From positions 1-64,000 of the forward strand of contig NZ_JHUV01000009.1 of the NCBI RefSeq assembly GCF_000619805.1: a stretch of 64,000 nucleotides of DNA. The letters run 5' to 3'. The position numbers and the translations under genes were made by a program. The stretch is from Sulfurihydrogenibium subterraneum DSM 15120. Lineage in GTDB: Bacteria; Aquificota; Aquificia; Aquificales; Hydrogenothermaceae. The notes under the pieces are model-generated. The model saw nothing but the letters and a program-made list of their open reading frames with translations. It was not told where the DNA came from and did not search any database. Shown in pieces: positions 50,781-60,600 of this stretch (the stretch's first letter is position 1; every line of letters begins with the position of its first letter).

Positions 50781-51398
50781 ATGTATAACCTTACCATAGA
50801 AGAGGCAAGTTTTTTAATAGTTGACTTAGAGACTACGGGATTAAACCCAGAGAATAGTGAAATTATTGAAATAGCAGCTCTCAGAGTAGAAGGTGGTATA
50901 GTTGTAGATAAGTTTCATACTCTTGTAAAGCCATCAATTGGTTTTATTCCACCTTTCATTACAAAACTAACAGGGATAACAAACGCACTCGTTGTAGACA
51001 AGCCTACGATAGAACAAGTTTTTCCACATTTTTTAAAATTTTCTGAAAACTCTATAATAGTAGCCCATAACGCCCAGTTTGATATGTCCTTTTTAAACAG
51101 TGTATCCTATCAGATTACAGGAAAATCTATTCAAAATCCAGTTTTATGCACTCAAAATTTAGCAAAAAGACTGTTTCCAGACCTTCCAAGTAAATCCTTA
51201 GTAAATTTGGCATATCACTTTAACATTCCTTACAATAAAAAACACAGAGCATTAGAAGATGCTTTAGTTACTTTTGAGCTTTTTAAAAAAATTGTTGATT
51301 ATCTATACAGGTTTAACATAAACAAAGTTATGGATTTAGTTAGACTTTCAAACGGTAAGGATTTAAATCAAACTTCAAAAAGGAGAAGGTATGTTTAA
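50781..51398 (+). CDS. DnaQ-family 3'-5' exonuclease
   Basis: The 205-residue protein is a DEDDh exonuclease: DLETTGLNPENSEIIE (Asp15, Glu17), VAHNAQFDMSFL (second Asp) and the HRALEDALVT block with the catalytic His and Asp. It could be the proofreading epsilon subunit of DNA polymerase III or a stand-alone repair exonuclease. It lies 21 nt after mfd and overlaps proC by 8 nt, so it is co-transcribed with both. Confidence 0.88.
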   Translation: MYNLTIEEASFLIVDLETTGLNPENSEIIEIAALRVEGGIVVDKFHTLVKPSIGFIPPFITKLTGITNALVVDKPTIEQVFPHFLKFSENSIIVAHNAQFDMSFLNSVSYQITGKSIQNPVLCTQNLAKRLFPDLPSKSLVNLAYHFNIPYNKKHRALEDALVTFELFKKIVDYLYRFNINKVMDLVRLSNGKDLNQTSKRRRYV

Positions 51399-52185
51399 AG
51401 TAGGTATAATAGGCTGTGGAAATATGGGAGAAGCCATAATAAAAGGTTTGATAGAAAAAGCAGGAGTTAACTCTACTTCCATAGTTGTAAACGACATAAA
51501 TAAAGAAAGGCAAAATTACATAATAGAAAAGTATAATGTAGCAGGGTCTGATATAAAAAAGGTTGTAAATCTATCAGAAATAGTATTTTTAGTTGTAAAA
51601 CCAAAAGATTTAGAAGAAACTTTAAATCCTGTAAAAGATGTATTTAAAGAAAATCAGATTTTAATATCAGTTTTAGCGGGAGTAAAGATAAAAAAGATAA
51701 AAAGCATCGTAGAAAAACCTGTTATAGTTAGAATAATGCCAAACACACCTGCCTTAATAGGAGAGGGTGTTATAGGTGTGTCTTTTGAAAGAGAGATAGA
51801 AAAAAAACAGGAGATAATAGACCTTTTAAAAAGTCTTGGAGAAGTCTTTGAGGTAAAAGAGGAGCTGTTAGATGTTATAACAGGGCTGTCTGGAAGTGGT
51901 CCTGCTTACGTTTTTACATTTATAGATGCTCTAGCACAAGGTGGAGTAAAGATGGGTCTATCCTACCAAGATGCGTTAAAGATAGCTACTCAAACGGTTT
52001 TAGGCTCTGCAAAATTACTAAAAGAAACACAAGACCATCCAGCAGTTTTAAGAGACAAAGTAAGCTCTCCAGCAGGAACAACCATCTATGGTCTTCATGA
52101 ACTTGAGAAGAAAAACTTTAAAGATGCGGTAATATCAGCTGTAGAAACAGCAACAAAAAGAAGCAAGGAGCTGTCGGGAGATTAG
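51391..52185 (+). CDS. proC: Pyrroline-5-carboxylate reductase
   Basis: ProC performs the last step of proline synthesis with NAD(P)H. The 264-residue protein opens with GIIGCGNMGEAIIKGL (Rossmann loop). It has VRIMPNTPALIGEGV and the C-terminal signature LSGSGPAYVFTFIDALAQGGVKMGL, cut here to its core. GGAGAAGG precedes the ATG, which lies inside the end of the exonuclease gene. Length is standard. Confidence 0.95.
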   Translation: MFKVGIIGCGNMGEAIIKGLIEKAGVNSTSIVVNDINKERQNYIIEKYNVAGSDIKKVVNLSEIVFLVVKPKDLEETLNPVKDVFKENQILISVLAGVKIKKIKSIVEKPVIVRIMPNTPALIGEGVIGVSFEREIEKKQEIIDLLKSLGEVFEVKEELLDVITGLSGSGPAYVFTFIDALAQGGVKMGLSYQDALKIATQTVLGSAKLLKETQDHPAVLRDKVSSPAGTTIYGLHELEKKNFKDAVISAVETATKRSKELSGD

Positions 52186-52198
52186 GAAGGGTTTTACA

Positions 52199-52459
52199 AT
52201 GAAAAATGTAAATGAAGAATTAGATTATTATATAAATATGCCTTATACAATTGAGCTTATACCTGATGTGGAAAGTGGTGGTTTTGTGGCTAAGATTGTT
52301 GAACTTGAAGGGTGTATTACATTTGGAGATACAAGAGAAGAAGCTCTCCAGATGTTAGAAGATGCTAAAAGAGAATGGATTGAAACCGCTTTAGAAGAAG
52401 GTTTTGAAATTCCACTGCTTAAAACAGCAAAAAGAAAAATAAGACCTCATTTATTGTAA
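52199..52459 (+). CDS. HicB-like antitoxin without a HicA partner
   Basis: This 86-residue protein has the HicB/UPF0150 fold pattern: YTIELIPDVESGGFVAKIVELEGC, then FGDTREEALQMLEDAKREWIETALEEG. The C-terminus (LKTAKRKIRPHLL) lacks a clear ribbon-helix-helix domain. HicB normally neutralises the adjacent mRNA interferase HicA, but no HicA-sized ORF flanks it. GGAAGGG lies 7 nt upstream. It follows proC by 13 nt and converges on a RelB-like gene 8 nt away, opening the antitoxin-rich island. Confidence 0.8.
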   Translation: MKNVNEELDYYINMPYTIELIPDVESGGFVAKIVELEGCITFGDTREEALQMLEDAKREWIETALEEGFEIPLLKTAKRKIRPHLL

Positions 52460-52467
52460 AGATTTGA

Positions 52468-52725
52468 TTATTTGATAGTTTTTTCCAATTCTTTTATGTT
52501 TTTAACTTCTATTAGGTTTTTGCCTTTCCTTGCTTCCTTTATAACTTTTCTGGTTTTTTCATTTGGAAGTTTTAATTCAAAAGGTAGTCCTCTATGTTCT
52601 TTTACCATCGCGACAAATATGTTGAATGCTTGACTTACATTTAGTCCTAATCTATTTAAAATTTCTTTTGCTTCTTCGTAATTTTTTTTATCTACTCTTA
52701 GAGTGGTATGTATTTTTGTACTCAT
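52468..52725 (-). CDS. RelB/DinJ-type antitoxin without a toxin partner
   Basis: This 85-residue protein starts with the ribbon-helix-helix pattern of RelB/DinJ antitoxins (TTLRVDKKNYEEAKEILNRLGLNVSQAFNIFVAMV) and continues GLPFELKLPNEKTRKVI, the toxin-binding segment. A RelE/YafQ-type toxin gene would be expected directly downstream, but the next sequence is the convergent HicB-like gene. It is therefore an orphan antitoxin, either left over from a degraded pair or acting on a toxin encoded elsewhere. Confidence 0.82.
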   Translation of the reverse strand: MSTKIHTTLRVDKKNYEEAKEILNRLGLNVSQAFNIFVAMVKEHRGLPFELKLPNEKTRKVIKEARKGKNLIEVKNIKELEKTIK

Positions 52726-52784
52726 TTTTTACCTCATCTGTTTTTATACTTTTAATATATGTCAAATAGCATACAAAGTCAATT

Positions 52785-53213
52785 TTAATTTTCTTTGCTT
52801 AATTCTCTATCTACTGTTTTTTCTATAAGTTCTGCAATGTTTATATTTGGTATAATTCTGTCTTGTGGTGAGATGTAAGAGCATTTTTGGAAGATTAAAC
52901 CTCTTAAAAATCCATAAACAATAGAAAGACCGTTGTATAAGAGCATCATTGCTCTTTTTTCTTTGCTTAAATCTCCGTTAAATTCAAATATAGCTACAAG
53001 TTCAGTTTTTATTTTTAATTTTACATTTTTTAATCTATCATTTATTTTTACTTTTACTAATAGTCCATCAAAGTCTTTTTCATTTTTTTTAATTAAAATA
53101 GGCTCAAAGTCCATGTCTATACTAAATTTATTTTGCCCTTCTAAATTTTCTTCTAAAATAAACTCTTTTATGTGTATTTCTTTAAGCTGCAGTTGAGAGA
53201 GATTTACTTTCAT
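52785..53213 (-). CDS. SecB-like chaperone
   Basis: A 142-residue protein whose pattern matches SecB-type chaperones: LQLKEIHIKEFILE at the start, strand-forming DFEPILIK and LVAIFEFNG, and the C-terminal IFQKCSYISPQDRIIPNINIAELIE, which parallels the SecB region before its LAPVNFDAL segment. It overlaps the XRE gene by 32 nt, with GGAG 7 nt before its ATG. SecB-like proteins paired with an antitoxin gene are known as the chaperone of toxin-antitoxin-chaperone modules, where they protect the antitoxin. Ordinary export-chaperone duty is the alternative. The family call rests on pattern only. Confidence 0.62.
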   Translation of the reverse strand: MKVNLSQLQLKEIHIKEFILEENLEGQNKFSIDMDFEPILIKKNEKDFDGLLVKVKINDRLKNVKLKIKTELVAIFEFNGDLSKEKRAMMLLYNGLSIVYGFLRGLIFQKCSYISPQDRIIPNINIAELIEKTVDRELSKEN

Positions 53214-53538
53214 TTGTTATCTCCTTCTTTATTACTTTGAATAAATCTCTATTTGGAGCTGTTTTGTAGCTGATTTTTTCCCTATCAATAATTTTTATTC
53301 CAGCATCAACTTCAAGAGCTGATAGTATTTTTGCAACGGTTTTTAGGGATATGTTTTGACCGCTAAATATTTTTGTAATGTATGCAGGAGATACTCCCAT
53401 CTTTTGTGCAAGTTGTTTTTTGTTAAGTCCTTTCTCTATCATTAATTGTTTTAGATAGTAGGATAAATCAAGCATTAAACCGTAATATATGTATTCTTCA
53501 TCGTATTTATATTCTTCTAACCAATTTTTCAAACTCAT
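53182..53538 (-). CDS. XRE-family HTH protein (antitoxin-like)
   Basis: This 118-residue protein has a helix-turn-helix domain at about 36-82 (LNKKQLAQKMGVSPAYITKIFSGQNISLKTVAKILSAL), close to HigA-type antitoxins. It also has an N-terminal helical part (YYGLMLDLSYYLKQLM) and a short C-terminal tail. It overlaps the SecB-like gene by 32 nt. A promoter lies at 53562-53591, and a TTAAC-N6-GTTAA dyad in its leader is a candidate autoregulatory operator. No toxin is adjacent. Confidence 0.82.
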   Translation of the reverse strand: MSLKNWLEEYKYDEEYIYYGLMLDLSYYLKQLMIEKGLNKKQLAQKMGVSPAYITKIFSGQNISLKTVAKILSALEVDAGIKIIDREKISYKTAPNRDLFKVIKKEITNESKSLSTAA

Positions 53539-53541
53539 CTC

Positions 53542-53591
53542 TTAACCTATAAGTTAAATCTATTGTAAATTGTTTTTTATTGCAATGTCAA
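53542..53591 (-). promoter_or_regulatory. Promoter and candidate operator of the XRE-SecB-like pair
   Basis: TTGACA (53586-53591) and TACAAT (53562-53567) on the minus strand are 18 nt apart. Downstream, TTAAC-N6-GTTAA (53542-53557) overlaps the transcribed leader just before the ATG, which suits negative autoregulation by the XRE protein. Confidence 0.6.
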
Positions 53592-53595
53592 ATTT

Positions 53596-56500
53596 TTACA
53601 GCTCCTGTGCTATGTTATTGGTGGTTTCTTTTTTTAATTTTCTTTCTATTCTTTCTATTTCTTCGTCTGTTAGGTTGTAGAGCTGATAGACAAGCTGGTC
53701 TATCTGGGAGCTGTATTCGTTGACTTTTTGTTGTAGGGTTGGGTTGGTTTCGTAGTCTGGTTTGCTTGTTAGCTCTAATATTTTATCTACAAGGTCTATA
53801 AATGGTTTTTGCTGGTCTAATGTAATTTTTTTAACTGGCAATTTTCCCATATAGTATTTATCGAAGTGCATAGTTCTAATTGCTCTATTAAATACAAACC
53901 AATAAAAATACCATTCTGCCAATTTTGAATTTAAAAGTGCAAGAATATATTGATAACTATAATTTTGATTAGTGATAAAAGTATTCATTACAGTATCTAA
54001 TGTTAAGATTCCTTCCTTATCTAATGTTGCCATAATTATAATTCTATCATAGGGATTCATAACATGTGCGACAATGTTTTGAGATATAATTTTAGGCTTT
54101 AAAATTTCCTTTACTTTCTTTTTTCTTAATTCTTCTGTAGTTAAAGAGATTTTATCTAATTCTCCGTAAATTGCATATTTTTTTATATTTTTACCTCTCA
54201 GAATATATAGATTTCCATTTTTAGAGATTTTTCTTTGAAAAGGAAGCCCTCTTGATGTTTCGGATATACTATCAAGCATAATACTGTCTTTAAGTAATTT
54301 ATTTAAAATCTTAAGTTTTTCATCATCTATATATACTGGAATAGTGTTCAAATTTTGTGCTAAAGATTTTGTGGAATAGCCTTTTATTTCTATTTTTGAA
54401 ATCCAATTATCCCCTGTTAAAAATTTATAATCCTTTTCACTTTTATATTTTTCATAAATTATTATCACTTGTTCAAGTCTTACACGCTCAAAGGCTTTAC
54501 TTACATCAATAATAGTTTTTAAAGTGTTTTCATTTAATATTAATTCTCTTGTTTTATACCAACCTTCTGAAAAAGTTAAAGATTTGGGTACTATATAAGC
54601 AACAATTCCTTTATTTTTTACAATTTCAGATGCTTTTTCTATAAAAAATGAAGCAGAATTCTTTTGCTTATCATAAAACTTATAATATTGAGATTGAGAA
54701 TTAAATTTTTCTACTTTTACTCCATACGGCGGGTTTCCTATGACTATGTCAAAACCATCTTCTACTCCAAACATCCACTCTGGGTCAAACCAGTCAGCTG
54801 AAGAAAGCTGGTCAAAAATGTCAAATTTCGCTATTTTTTCCGTTGCTTCATCAGAAAATCCTATACTTTTTAGCTCTTTTGCTAACTCTTCTCTAATCTT
54901 TTCAGCTTTTTCCTGAATCCTTTTCTTTTGACTTCTATTACTTGCAGAAAAATAACTTTTCATTAACTCTTTATATTTCTCTTCTAAATTCTTTATTTTC
55001 GGTGTCTTAAAAAGTGAATGGGTTTTAAATTTATCTGGTTTTTCTAATCCAATAAGTGTGTTAGCTGATACAAATTTTGTCTCAAGGTTTGGAAGTGGAA
55101 GTATTCCATAGTTTTCTCTGCTTTTATCAACTTTTTGGTCTATTAGCAAAGATAAGAAAAACCTTAATTTTGCTATCTGAATAGCTATTGGCTGTATGTC
55201 AACTCCGTATATTGAGTTTTCTATCAAAAAGAGCTTCCTTGCGTAATCTATCTCATTTTTAAATGCTTTTTCAAGCTCCTCTTTTTGATTTTCAATATCT
55301 TTTAGTATCTCTTCTCTTATTTTTACATCCTGTATCAAATATGCATCTTGTTTTAACTTTTCTAATCTGCTTATCTGTTTTTCTTTCCACATTTTATTAT
55401 CAGGGTCTGTTTTGTGTAAGATGTGAACAAGCTTATGAAGTATTCCCATAGGAAAAGCTCCAGAACCAACAGCTGGGTCTATTACTTTAAGCTCATCAAT
55501 AGCAGTTATTACTTTTTCTCTCTCTTCTTGCGTTAAAGAGTGATTTTCATCGTAAGAGATTAATTCTCTTATTTTTTCTTCTGGTATGCCAGTTTTATTT
55601 ACCAAGTAATAAGTTAATGCCTCATCTACCATAAACTCGACTATCTCTTTTGGAGTGTAGTATGAACCTGTTGCTTTTCTTGCCGTTGTCTGGGTCTCTG
55701 GATTAAAAGAAGCAAGCAAGTTTTCAAATATATGACCTAAGAGCTCTGGGTCTAAAGATACTTCTATATCAATTGGGCTACTTTCATCAACTGTAAAGTT
55801 ATACTCTTTTAGTATGTTAATTATGCCTTTTACTTTTGCTTTTTTATTTTCTCCGTAGAAAAATGAAAGGTCTACATCTTTTTCATCTGAAAAGAATAGA
55901 TAATCTGGAAGTTTTGCTCTTTTTTTCTCATTTCTTGAAAAGCCGTCTATGTATATGTATATGTTATCTTTCTCTTTGTCAAGGCATTCAAACAGTCCTC
56001 CGTTAATAAACGGCACTTTTTCAAGCAGTTTTATAAATTCTTCTTTTGAGATTTTTAATTTACTCGAATACCTGTAAAGAATTTTTATTCCAAAATGCTT
56101 TCTATTTTCTGGAAGGTTGCCTTCGATTGCAAAATCTCTATCTTTTGGTGGCCTGTTTAGTGTTGCAAAAAATAGGTTTTGTAAAATTGCGTTGTAGTAG
56201 TTATCTGCTTTTTTAAAATCTTTAACTATGTTTTCTAAACTTTTTTCATCAAATATTTCTTCTGGAATAAGTTTTTTCTCTTTTAAAAACCATACAAAAA
56301 TTAACCTTGTTATAAGTCTTATTAAATTTTCTTCATCTCTTCCACCAGGAAAACTTCCTTTTTTATCCTGAAACTCCTTTAAAGCCCAAGCATACCAGTT
56401 TTGTATTTCGTTGTAAAACTCTTTTGTCAGCTGTTTAACGCTAAATGCTTCTTTTATCTCGTCTAACGATAAAAACTTGGCTAAGTCTAACCTTTCTATA

Positions 56501-56940
56501 AAGGTTCTATTAGGCTGGTCTTTGCTTACAAAGTAAGTGTATCTTTTGTAGTGGCTAAAATCTCTTTTTTTGCCTTGATACTCTGCAAAGACAAAAGAAA
56601 ATCTAAAATTTCCTTCTTCATCGTAAAAAATAAATATTCCTGCATCTTTATTTCTTAATTTTAAAAGGTCTTTTGCTATCTCATACTGCTGTCTTTTACT
56701 GCTTCTTTCTGATAGGTTTTCTTTTGTTTTTATAGTAAAAAAGTCAAGCTGATAACCATCTTCTAACTCAAGCTCTCCGATTAAAACTGGCTCTTCAAAT
56801 CTATCTGTTAATTTTTCTGTTTCGTATATTTCTTCTAAAGGTCTAAACTTATGATTTTTTTCTTCAAAATACTGGCTAAAAATTTCATTTATATTTTTAG
56901 GATTTGTAAAAACTTCTTTTATCAAACCTGCTGTTTGCAT
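53596..56940 (-). CDS. Eco57I-type DNA methyltransferase / type IIG-like RM protein
   Basis: The 1114-residue protein has an N-terminal domain of about 200 residues of the type seen in large Eco57I-like proteins. A long helical linker follows, then an N6-adenine methylase core: SAM motif IDPAVGSGAFPMGI (488-494 centre) and catalytic IVIGNPPYGV (NPPY at 736-739). About 330 residues form a target-recognition region. No certain nuclease motif is visible, so cleavage may depend on the translocase encoded at 57674-61012. GGAGGG precedes the ATG. It follows higA by 23 nt, so the methylase is in one transcription unit with the higBA pair. Confidence 0.88.
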   Translation of the reverse strand: MQTAGLIKEVFTNPKNINEIFSQYFEEKNHKFRPLEEIYETEKLTDRFEEPVLIGELELEDGYQLDFFTIKTKENLSERSSKRQQYEIAKDLLKLRNKDAGIFIFYDEEGNFRFSFVFAEYQGKKRDFSHYKRYTYFVSKDQPNRTFIERLDLAKFLSLDEIKEAFSVKQLTKEFYNEIQNWYAWALKEFQDKKGSFPGGRDEENLIRLITRLIFVWFLKEKKLIPEEIFDEKSLENIVKDFKKADNYYNAILQNLFFATLNRPPKDRDFAIEGNLPENRKHFGIKILYRYSSKLKISKEEFIKLLEKVPFINGGLFECLDKEKDNIYIYIDGFSRNEKKRAKLPDYLFFSDEKDVDLSFFYGENKKAKVKGIINILKEYNFTVDESSPIDIEVSLDPELLGHIFENLLASFNPETQTTARKATGSYYTPKEIVEFMVDEALTYYLVNKTGIPEEKIRELISYDENHSLTQEEREKVITAIDELKVIDPAVGSGAFPMGILHKLVHILHKTDPDNKMWKEKQISRLEKLKQDAYLIQDVKIREEILKDIENQKEELEKAFKNEIDYARKLFLIENSIYGVDIQPIAIQIAKLRFFLSLLIDQKVDKSRENYGILPLPNLETKFVSANTLIGLEKPDKFKTHSLFKTPKIKNLEEKYKELMKSYFSASNRSQKKRIQEKAEKIREELAKELKSIGFSDEATEKIAKFDIFDQLSSADWFDPEWMFGVEDGFDIVIGNPPYGVKVEKFNSQSQYYKFYDKQKNSASFFIEKASEIVKNKGIVAYIVPKSLTFSEGWYKTRELILNENTLKTIIDVSKAFERVRLEQVIIIYEKYKSEKDYKFLTGDNWISKIEIKGYSTKSLAQNLNTIPVYIDDEKLKILNKLLKDSIMLDSISETSRGLPFQRKISKNGNLYILRGKNIKKYAIYGELDKISLTTEELRKKKVKEILKPKIISQNIVAHVMNPYDRIIIMATLDKEGILTLDTVMNTFITNQNYSYQYILALLNSKLAEWYFYWFVFNRAIRTMHFDKYYMGKLPVKKITLDQQKPFIDLVDKILELTSKPDYETNPTLQQKVNEYSSQIDQLVYQLYNLTDEEIERIERKLKKETTNNIAQEL

Positions 56941-56963
56941 TAATCCCTCCGATTGTAGAAAAT

Positions 56964-57326
56964 CTATTTATTCAATGGTTTAACAGTTTTATTTTTGTAT
57001 TTTCTACTTGGTTTGTGATAAGCTTTCCATAAATCGTAATCCATCTGTAATCCAAGCCAAAATTCTGGGGAAGTTCCAAACTTTTTAGAAAGTCTTATAG
57101 CCATCTCAGGCGTAATGCTTCTTTTTTTGTTTACTATTTCGTTAATTGCTCTTACACTAACGCCAATATCTTTAGCAAGTTTAGATTGAGAAATTCCTAA
57201 TGGCTTCATAAACTCTTCTTCAAGAATTTCTCCTGGGTGTGTAGGCTCTCTCTCAAGTTCTATAATTGACACTACTTGTATATGCTGTTTATTTTTAATT
57301 GCTTTTTTAAACTCTTGTAAATTCAA
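56964..57326 (-). CDS. higA: HigA-type antitoxin
   Basis: The 120-residue protein matches HigA: REPTHPGEILEEEFMKPLG, then the HTH ISQSKLAKDIGVSVRAINEIVN and the ending ITPEMAIRLSKKFGTSPEFW. It should neutralise the adjacent HigB and repress the operon. A TTG start with GGAGG 7 nt upstream is used. An N-terminal extension of about 25 residues precedes the usual HigA start, and a basic tail follows. It lies 12 nt after higB and 23 nt before the methylase gene. Confidence 0.92.
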   Translation of the reverse strand: MNLQEFKKAIKNKQHIQVVSIIELEREPTHPGEILEEEFMKPLGISQSKLAKDIGVSVRAINEIVNKKRSITPEMAIRLSKKFGTSPEFWLGLQMDYDLWKAYHKPSRKYKNKTVKPLNK

Positions 57327-57338
57327 TTTAAAACCTCC

Positions 57339-57620
57339 TTAATGGTAATCTACAATTCCAACATCATAAGCATCACCATCTTTAAATCTAAATATTATTC
57401 TATACTGATCGTTTATTCTTATGCTGTAAAAACCTTCTAAATCTCCTCTAAGAGCTTCTAACCTATTAGATGGTGGTATTTTTAAATCTTCTAAAGATTT
57501 AGATCTTCTTAGCATATCTAACTTTCTTACTGCTCTTTCCCAGATTTCAGGGGGAAATTTTTTACTTTTGCCAGTCCTGTAAAGCTTTTCAGTATCTTTA
57601 TCTATAAAGTTTTTTATCAT
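57339..57620 (-). CDS. higB: HigB-type toxin (RelE/ParE superfamily)
   Basis: This 93-residue RelE-fold protein begins MIKNFIDKDTEKLYRTGKS and has LRRSKSLEDLKIPPSNRLEAL. The catalytic-core strands follow (FYSIRINDQYRIIFRF, VGIVDYH with the terminal His), as in HigB mRNA interferases that cut ribosome-bound mRNA. Toxin-first order is typical of higBA. It has its own promoter (57643-57671) and lies between a translocase gene and a methylase gene, so the addiction pair is embedded in the defence locus. Confidence 0.92.
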   Translation of the reverse strand: MIKNFIDKDTEKLYRTGKSKKFPPEIWERAVRKLDMLRRSKSLEDLKIPPSNRLEALRGDLEGFYSIRINDQYRIIFRFKDGDAYDVGIVDYH

Positions 57621-57642
57621 TTTTACCTTTTACGTTAATAGT

Positions 57643-57671
57643 AATATATACAAAAATTATCATAAATTCAA
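57643..57671 (-). promoter_or_regulatory. Promoter of higBA and the methylase gene
   Basis: TTGAAT (57666-57671), 17 nt, TATATT (57643-57648) on the minus strand, immediately upstream of higB. It lies in the only gap of the island between the translocase gene and higB. Confidence 0.55.
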
Positions 57672-57673
57672 AT

Positions 57674-60600
57674 CTAATTTTCTCTGTTTTCTATAGCTAT
57701 TAAAATTTCAAGTGGTTGGGGTTTTATTTTGTTTTTCTCAATAAAATCCTCTCCTCCCAGCTCCTGTTTAAGGTTGTTTAGGTATGCTATACACTCATCT
57801 ATCTTGTTTGAATTTAAGTTTGAGATTCCTTTAAGTGTGTAAAGGGATAAACTTCCATAATTTTCTACATCTTTTATAAGATTTTTAACAAATGTAAAAA
57901 GTTCTTCATTGTTTTGTATTTCTGGTTTTTGTAATAAGCTTTTTAACATACTTCTTGCTTTTACTTCTGGGTCATTGTGAGCTGTTTTAGTGGTTTTGTT
58001 GCTATCAAAGTCTTTTAACTGCTGGTATGCTTCCCAAAATTGCTGAGATTTATCCAAAGGTTTTTCTTCCTTATCTGCTTTGATTTTTTCGTAAACTTCT
58101 TCAAAAGATACTGATAAAACTTTGTCTTCTGAGTAATTTTTATACCTTACAAAAAGGTTATTTCCTTTTTTTACAAACAGTATTAGCTCGTTTTCTTTTC
58201 CTTTTTTAGCTACTTTTATTCTATGGGGTAGATTGTTTATCTGGTATATAACTTCTGGGTCTTTTTCTTTTATCTCTTGAAACTCTTTTATAACTTTTGT
58301 AAAGAAGCTCTCTTCTTCTAATTCGTCAGGGTTTTTAGTAAGTCTTTTGTAGAGCTCTGACGGGGTAGGTTCTTCGTCAGAAGAGAATATTTTTGCATCT
58401 TCTCCAATGCTGTTGTGTATTAAAAACAGTTTATTTTGGGCTATTTCTCTCTGTCTTGTTAAGTTTTCTCCTTTTTCTGTTGGGAAGAAGTTGTATATGT
58501 AAAGTTTATCAAAAACTTTTTGACCTATTCTGTTTATCCTTCCTACTCTTTGAATAACTCTAACAGGGTTCCAAGGGATGTCGTAATTAATTACCGTTCC
58601 AGCTCTTGCAAGGTTAAATCCCTCTGAAATCTTATCAGTTGCAAGTAGAATGTCGTAATTATCTTCCTGAATGTTATAACTTGCGTCAAAGTTTTTTCTT
58701 ATCTCTTGAATTTTACTATCTGAGAGATTTCCTTCTACAGTAAGCACTTTAAAACGATTTTTTAACTTTTGTCCTAAGTATTTAACCGTATCTCTAAACT
58801 CTGAAAAAATAATTATCTTCCTTTTAGGTTGTCCTTTTTCCTGTTTTGATAGTGTTTGGTCAATAATCTCTATAAGTTTTTCAACCTTTGGGTCTTGGTC
58901 AACTAATTTTAAATCTTCAATTTCTTTTAAGATTTTTTCAAACAGTTTTATGTCAGAATTAATATCTTTTAAAAACTCTTCTTTTTTCTTAAATGTGTTT
59001 ATGTCGTAAATGTAATACTGCCTTCCAAGATTTTTCTTCTCTTTTTGTATATTTACATCAGACTGAAGAATTTCCATTCTTTTTTCTATCTCTTCTAATA
59101 CTTCATCGTCATCTAAATTAAAACTTTCTTCTATAAATTTCCTATCTAAAACATAGTATCCTGTTTTTTCTATAAATTTGCTAACTTTTTTGTATATGTT
59201 TAAAAAGTTTTCTATACTTTGTCTAAAGGCTTCAAAGGAGCTCTCAAACCTTTTTACAAGAAGTCTTCTCATAAAGTCTCTAAGGTTTTCCTGTTGATAA
59301 AACTCAAAGCTTTCTTTTTCTTCTTCATCTATTAACTCTTTGTTTTTTAAACCTTTTTCGTATATGTAAGGCACGTATATAGCACCTTTAAACATTCCAT
59401 TTTCTTTTGAAAAATACTGATTTAAAACTTTGTCGTAAAATTGTGATTGTTTAAAGTCAAGCTCGTAGAGAGCTTCTTTTGGGTCTTCTAACTTTGAGAG
59501 CTGATTTATTTCATCTTTGTAAAGAGGATTTTTCATAAGGTCAAGTCTGTTTCTTCTTATCATCACTGGTTGTATAAACCTTTTTATCTCTTTTGCAAGT
59601 TCTTTTATTTTTTTATCAACTTCTTTAATATCTACCTGCTTTTTACCAAAAATTTCTTTGTATAACTTTTCTGCTTTTTCTCTTTTCTTTGTTTGAGATG
59701 AGTTGTAGTTAGTTTTTATGTAAGCAAGATTTTTAAACTCTCTTTCGTATCTTTTAAACTTTTCTAACGCGTTTTCTTCAAGGGTGATGGTTGACTTTTT
59801 AGGAATCTGAAAGAGTTTTAGCAGTGAAAATATGTCAGAAGGTCTGTTGTTAAAAGGTGTAGCGGTTAGTAGTATTACTTTTTTTCCTCTGACTATCTTA
59901 CTAAGAAGGTCGTAGCTTTTTGTATTTTCATTTCTAAATCTGTGAGCTTCATCTACTATTACAATCTCAATATCAGGGTCATCGTTAACTACATTTAAAA
60001 CATCTTCTAACTTTCCAAGAGAGTAAGCTTCCCAGCCTAACTTGTTAAGCTCAAACTTGTTTATATAATACTTCCAGCTATCAACTAAACCCGGTGGTGA
60101 TATTACTATCCCTTTTCTATCTAAAACATAACCTATAGAAGCTGCTACTATTGATTTTCCAAGTCCAACAACGTCAGCGATGATTGCTCCGTTATTCTCT
60201 TCAATTATAGACACTGCTTGATTTACAGCATCTATCTGATAGCTAAACCTCTTAAAGTTATTTTTTTCTAAAAGTTTTTCTAACCTTTTTATAGGTTTTT
60301 CTGTGTGAAAGGTGTCTATGTAAGTTTTTAAAACTAAGACGTAAGCTTGGTATGGTGTTATCTCTTTTAAAGGTGTTTCATTTTCTATAACTTTAATTAT
60401 CCTTGTTTTATATTCTTCAATTTCTGTAAGTTTTATAGAGTTTTCCCATAAATTGTCAAAATACTCGTTTACCTCTTTTAAGCCAAAGTCTGATATTTCT
60501 ATGTTAAACTCATTTTGATTTGAAAGTCCTGACTTTGTAAGGTTGCTACTACCTGTTATAAAAAGTCCTTGTCTGACTATGCTGTTGTTTTCTTTTAGTT

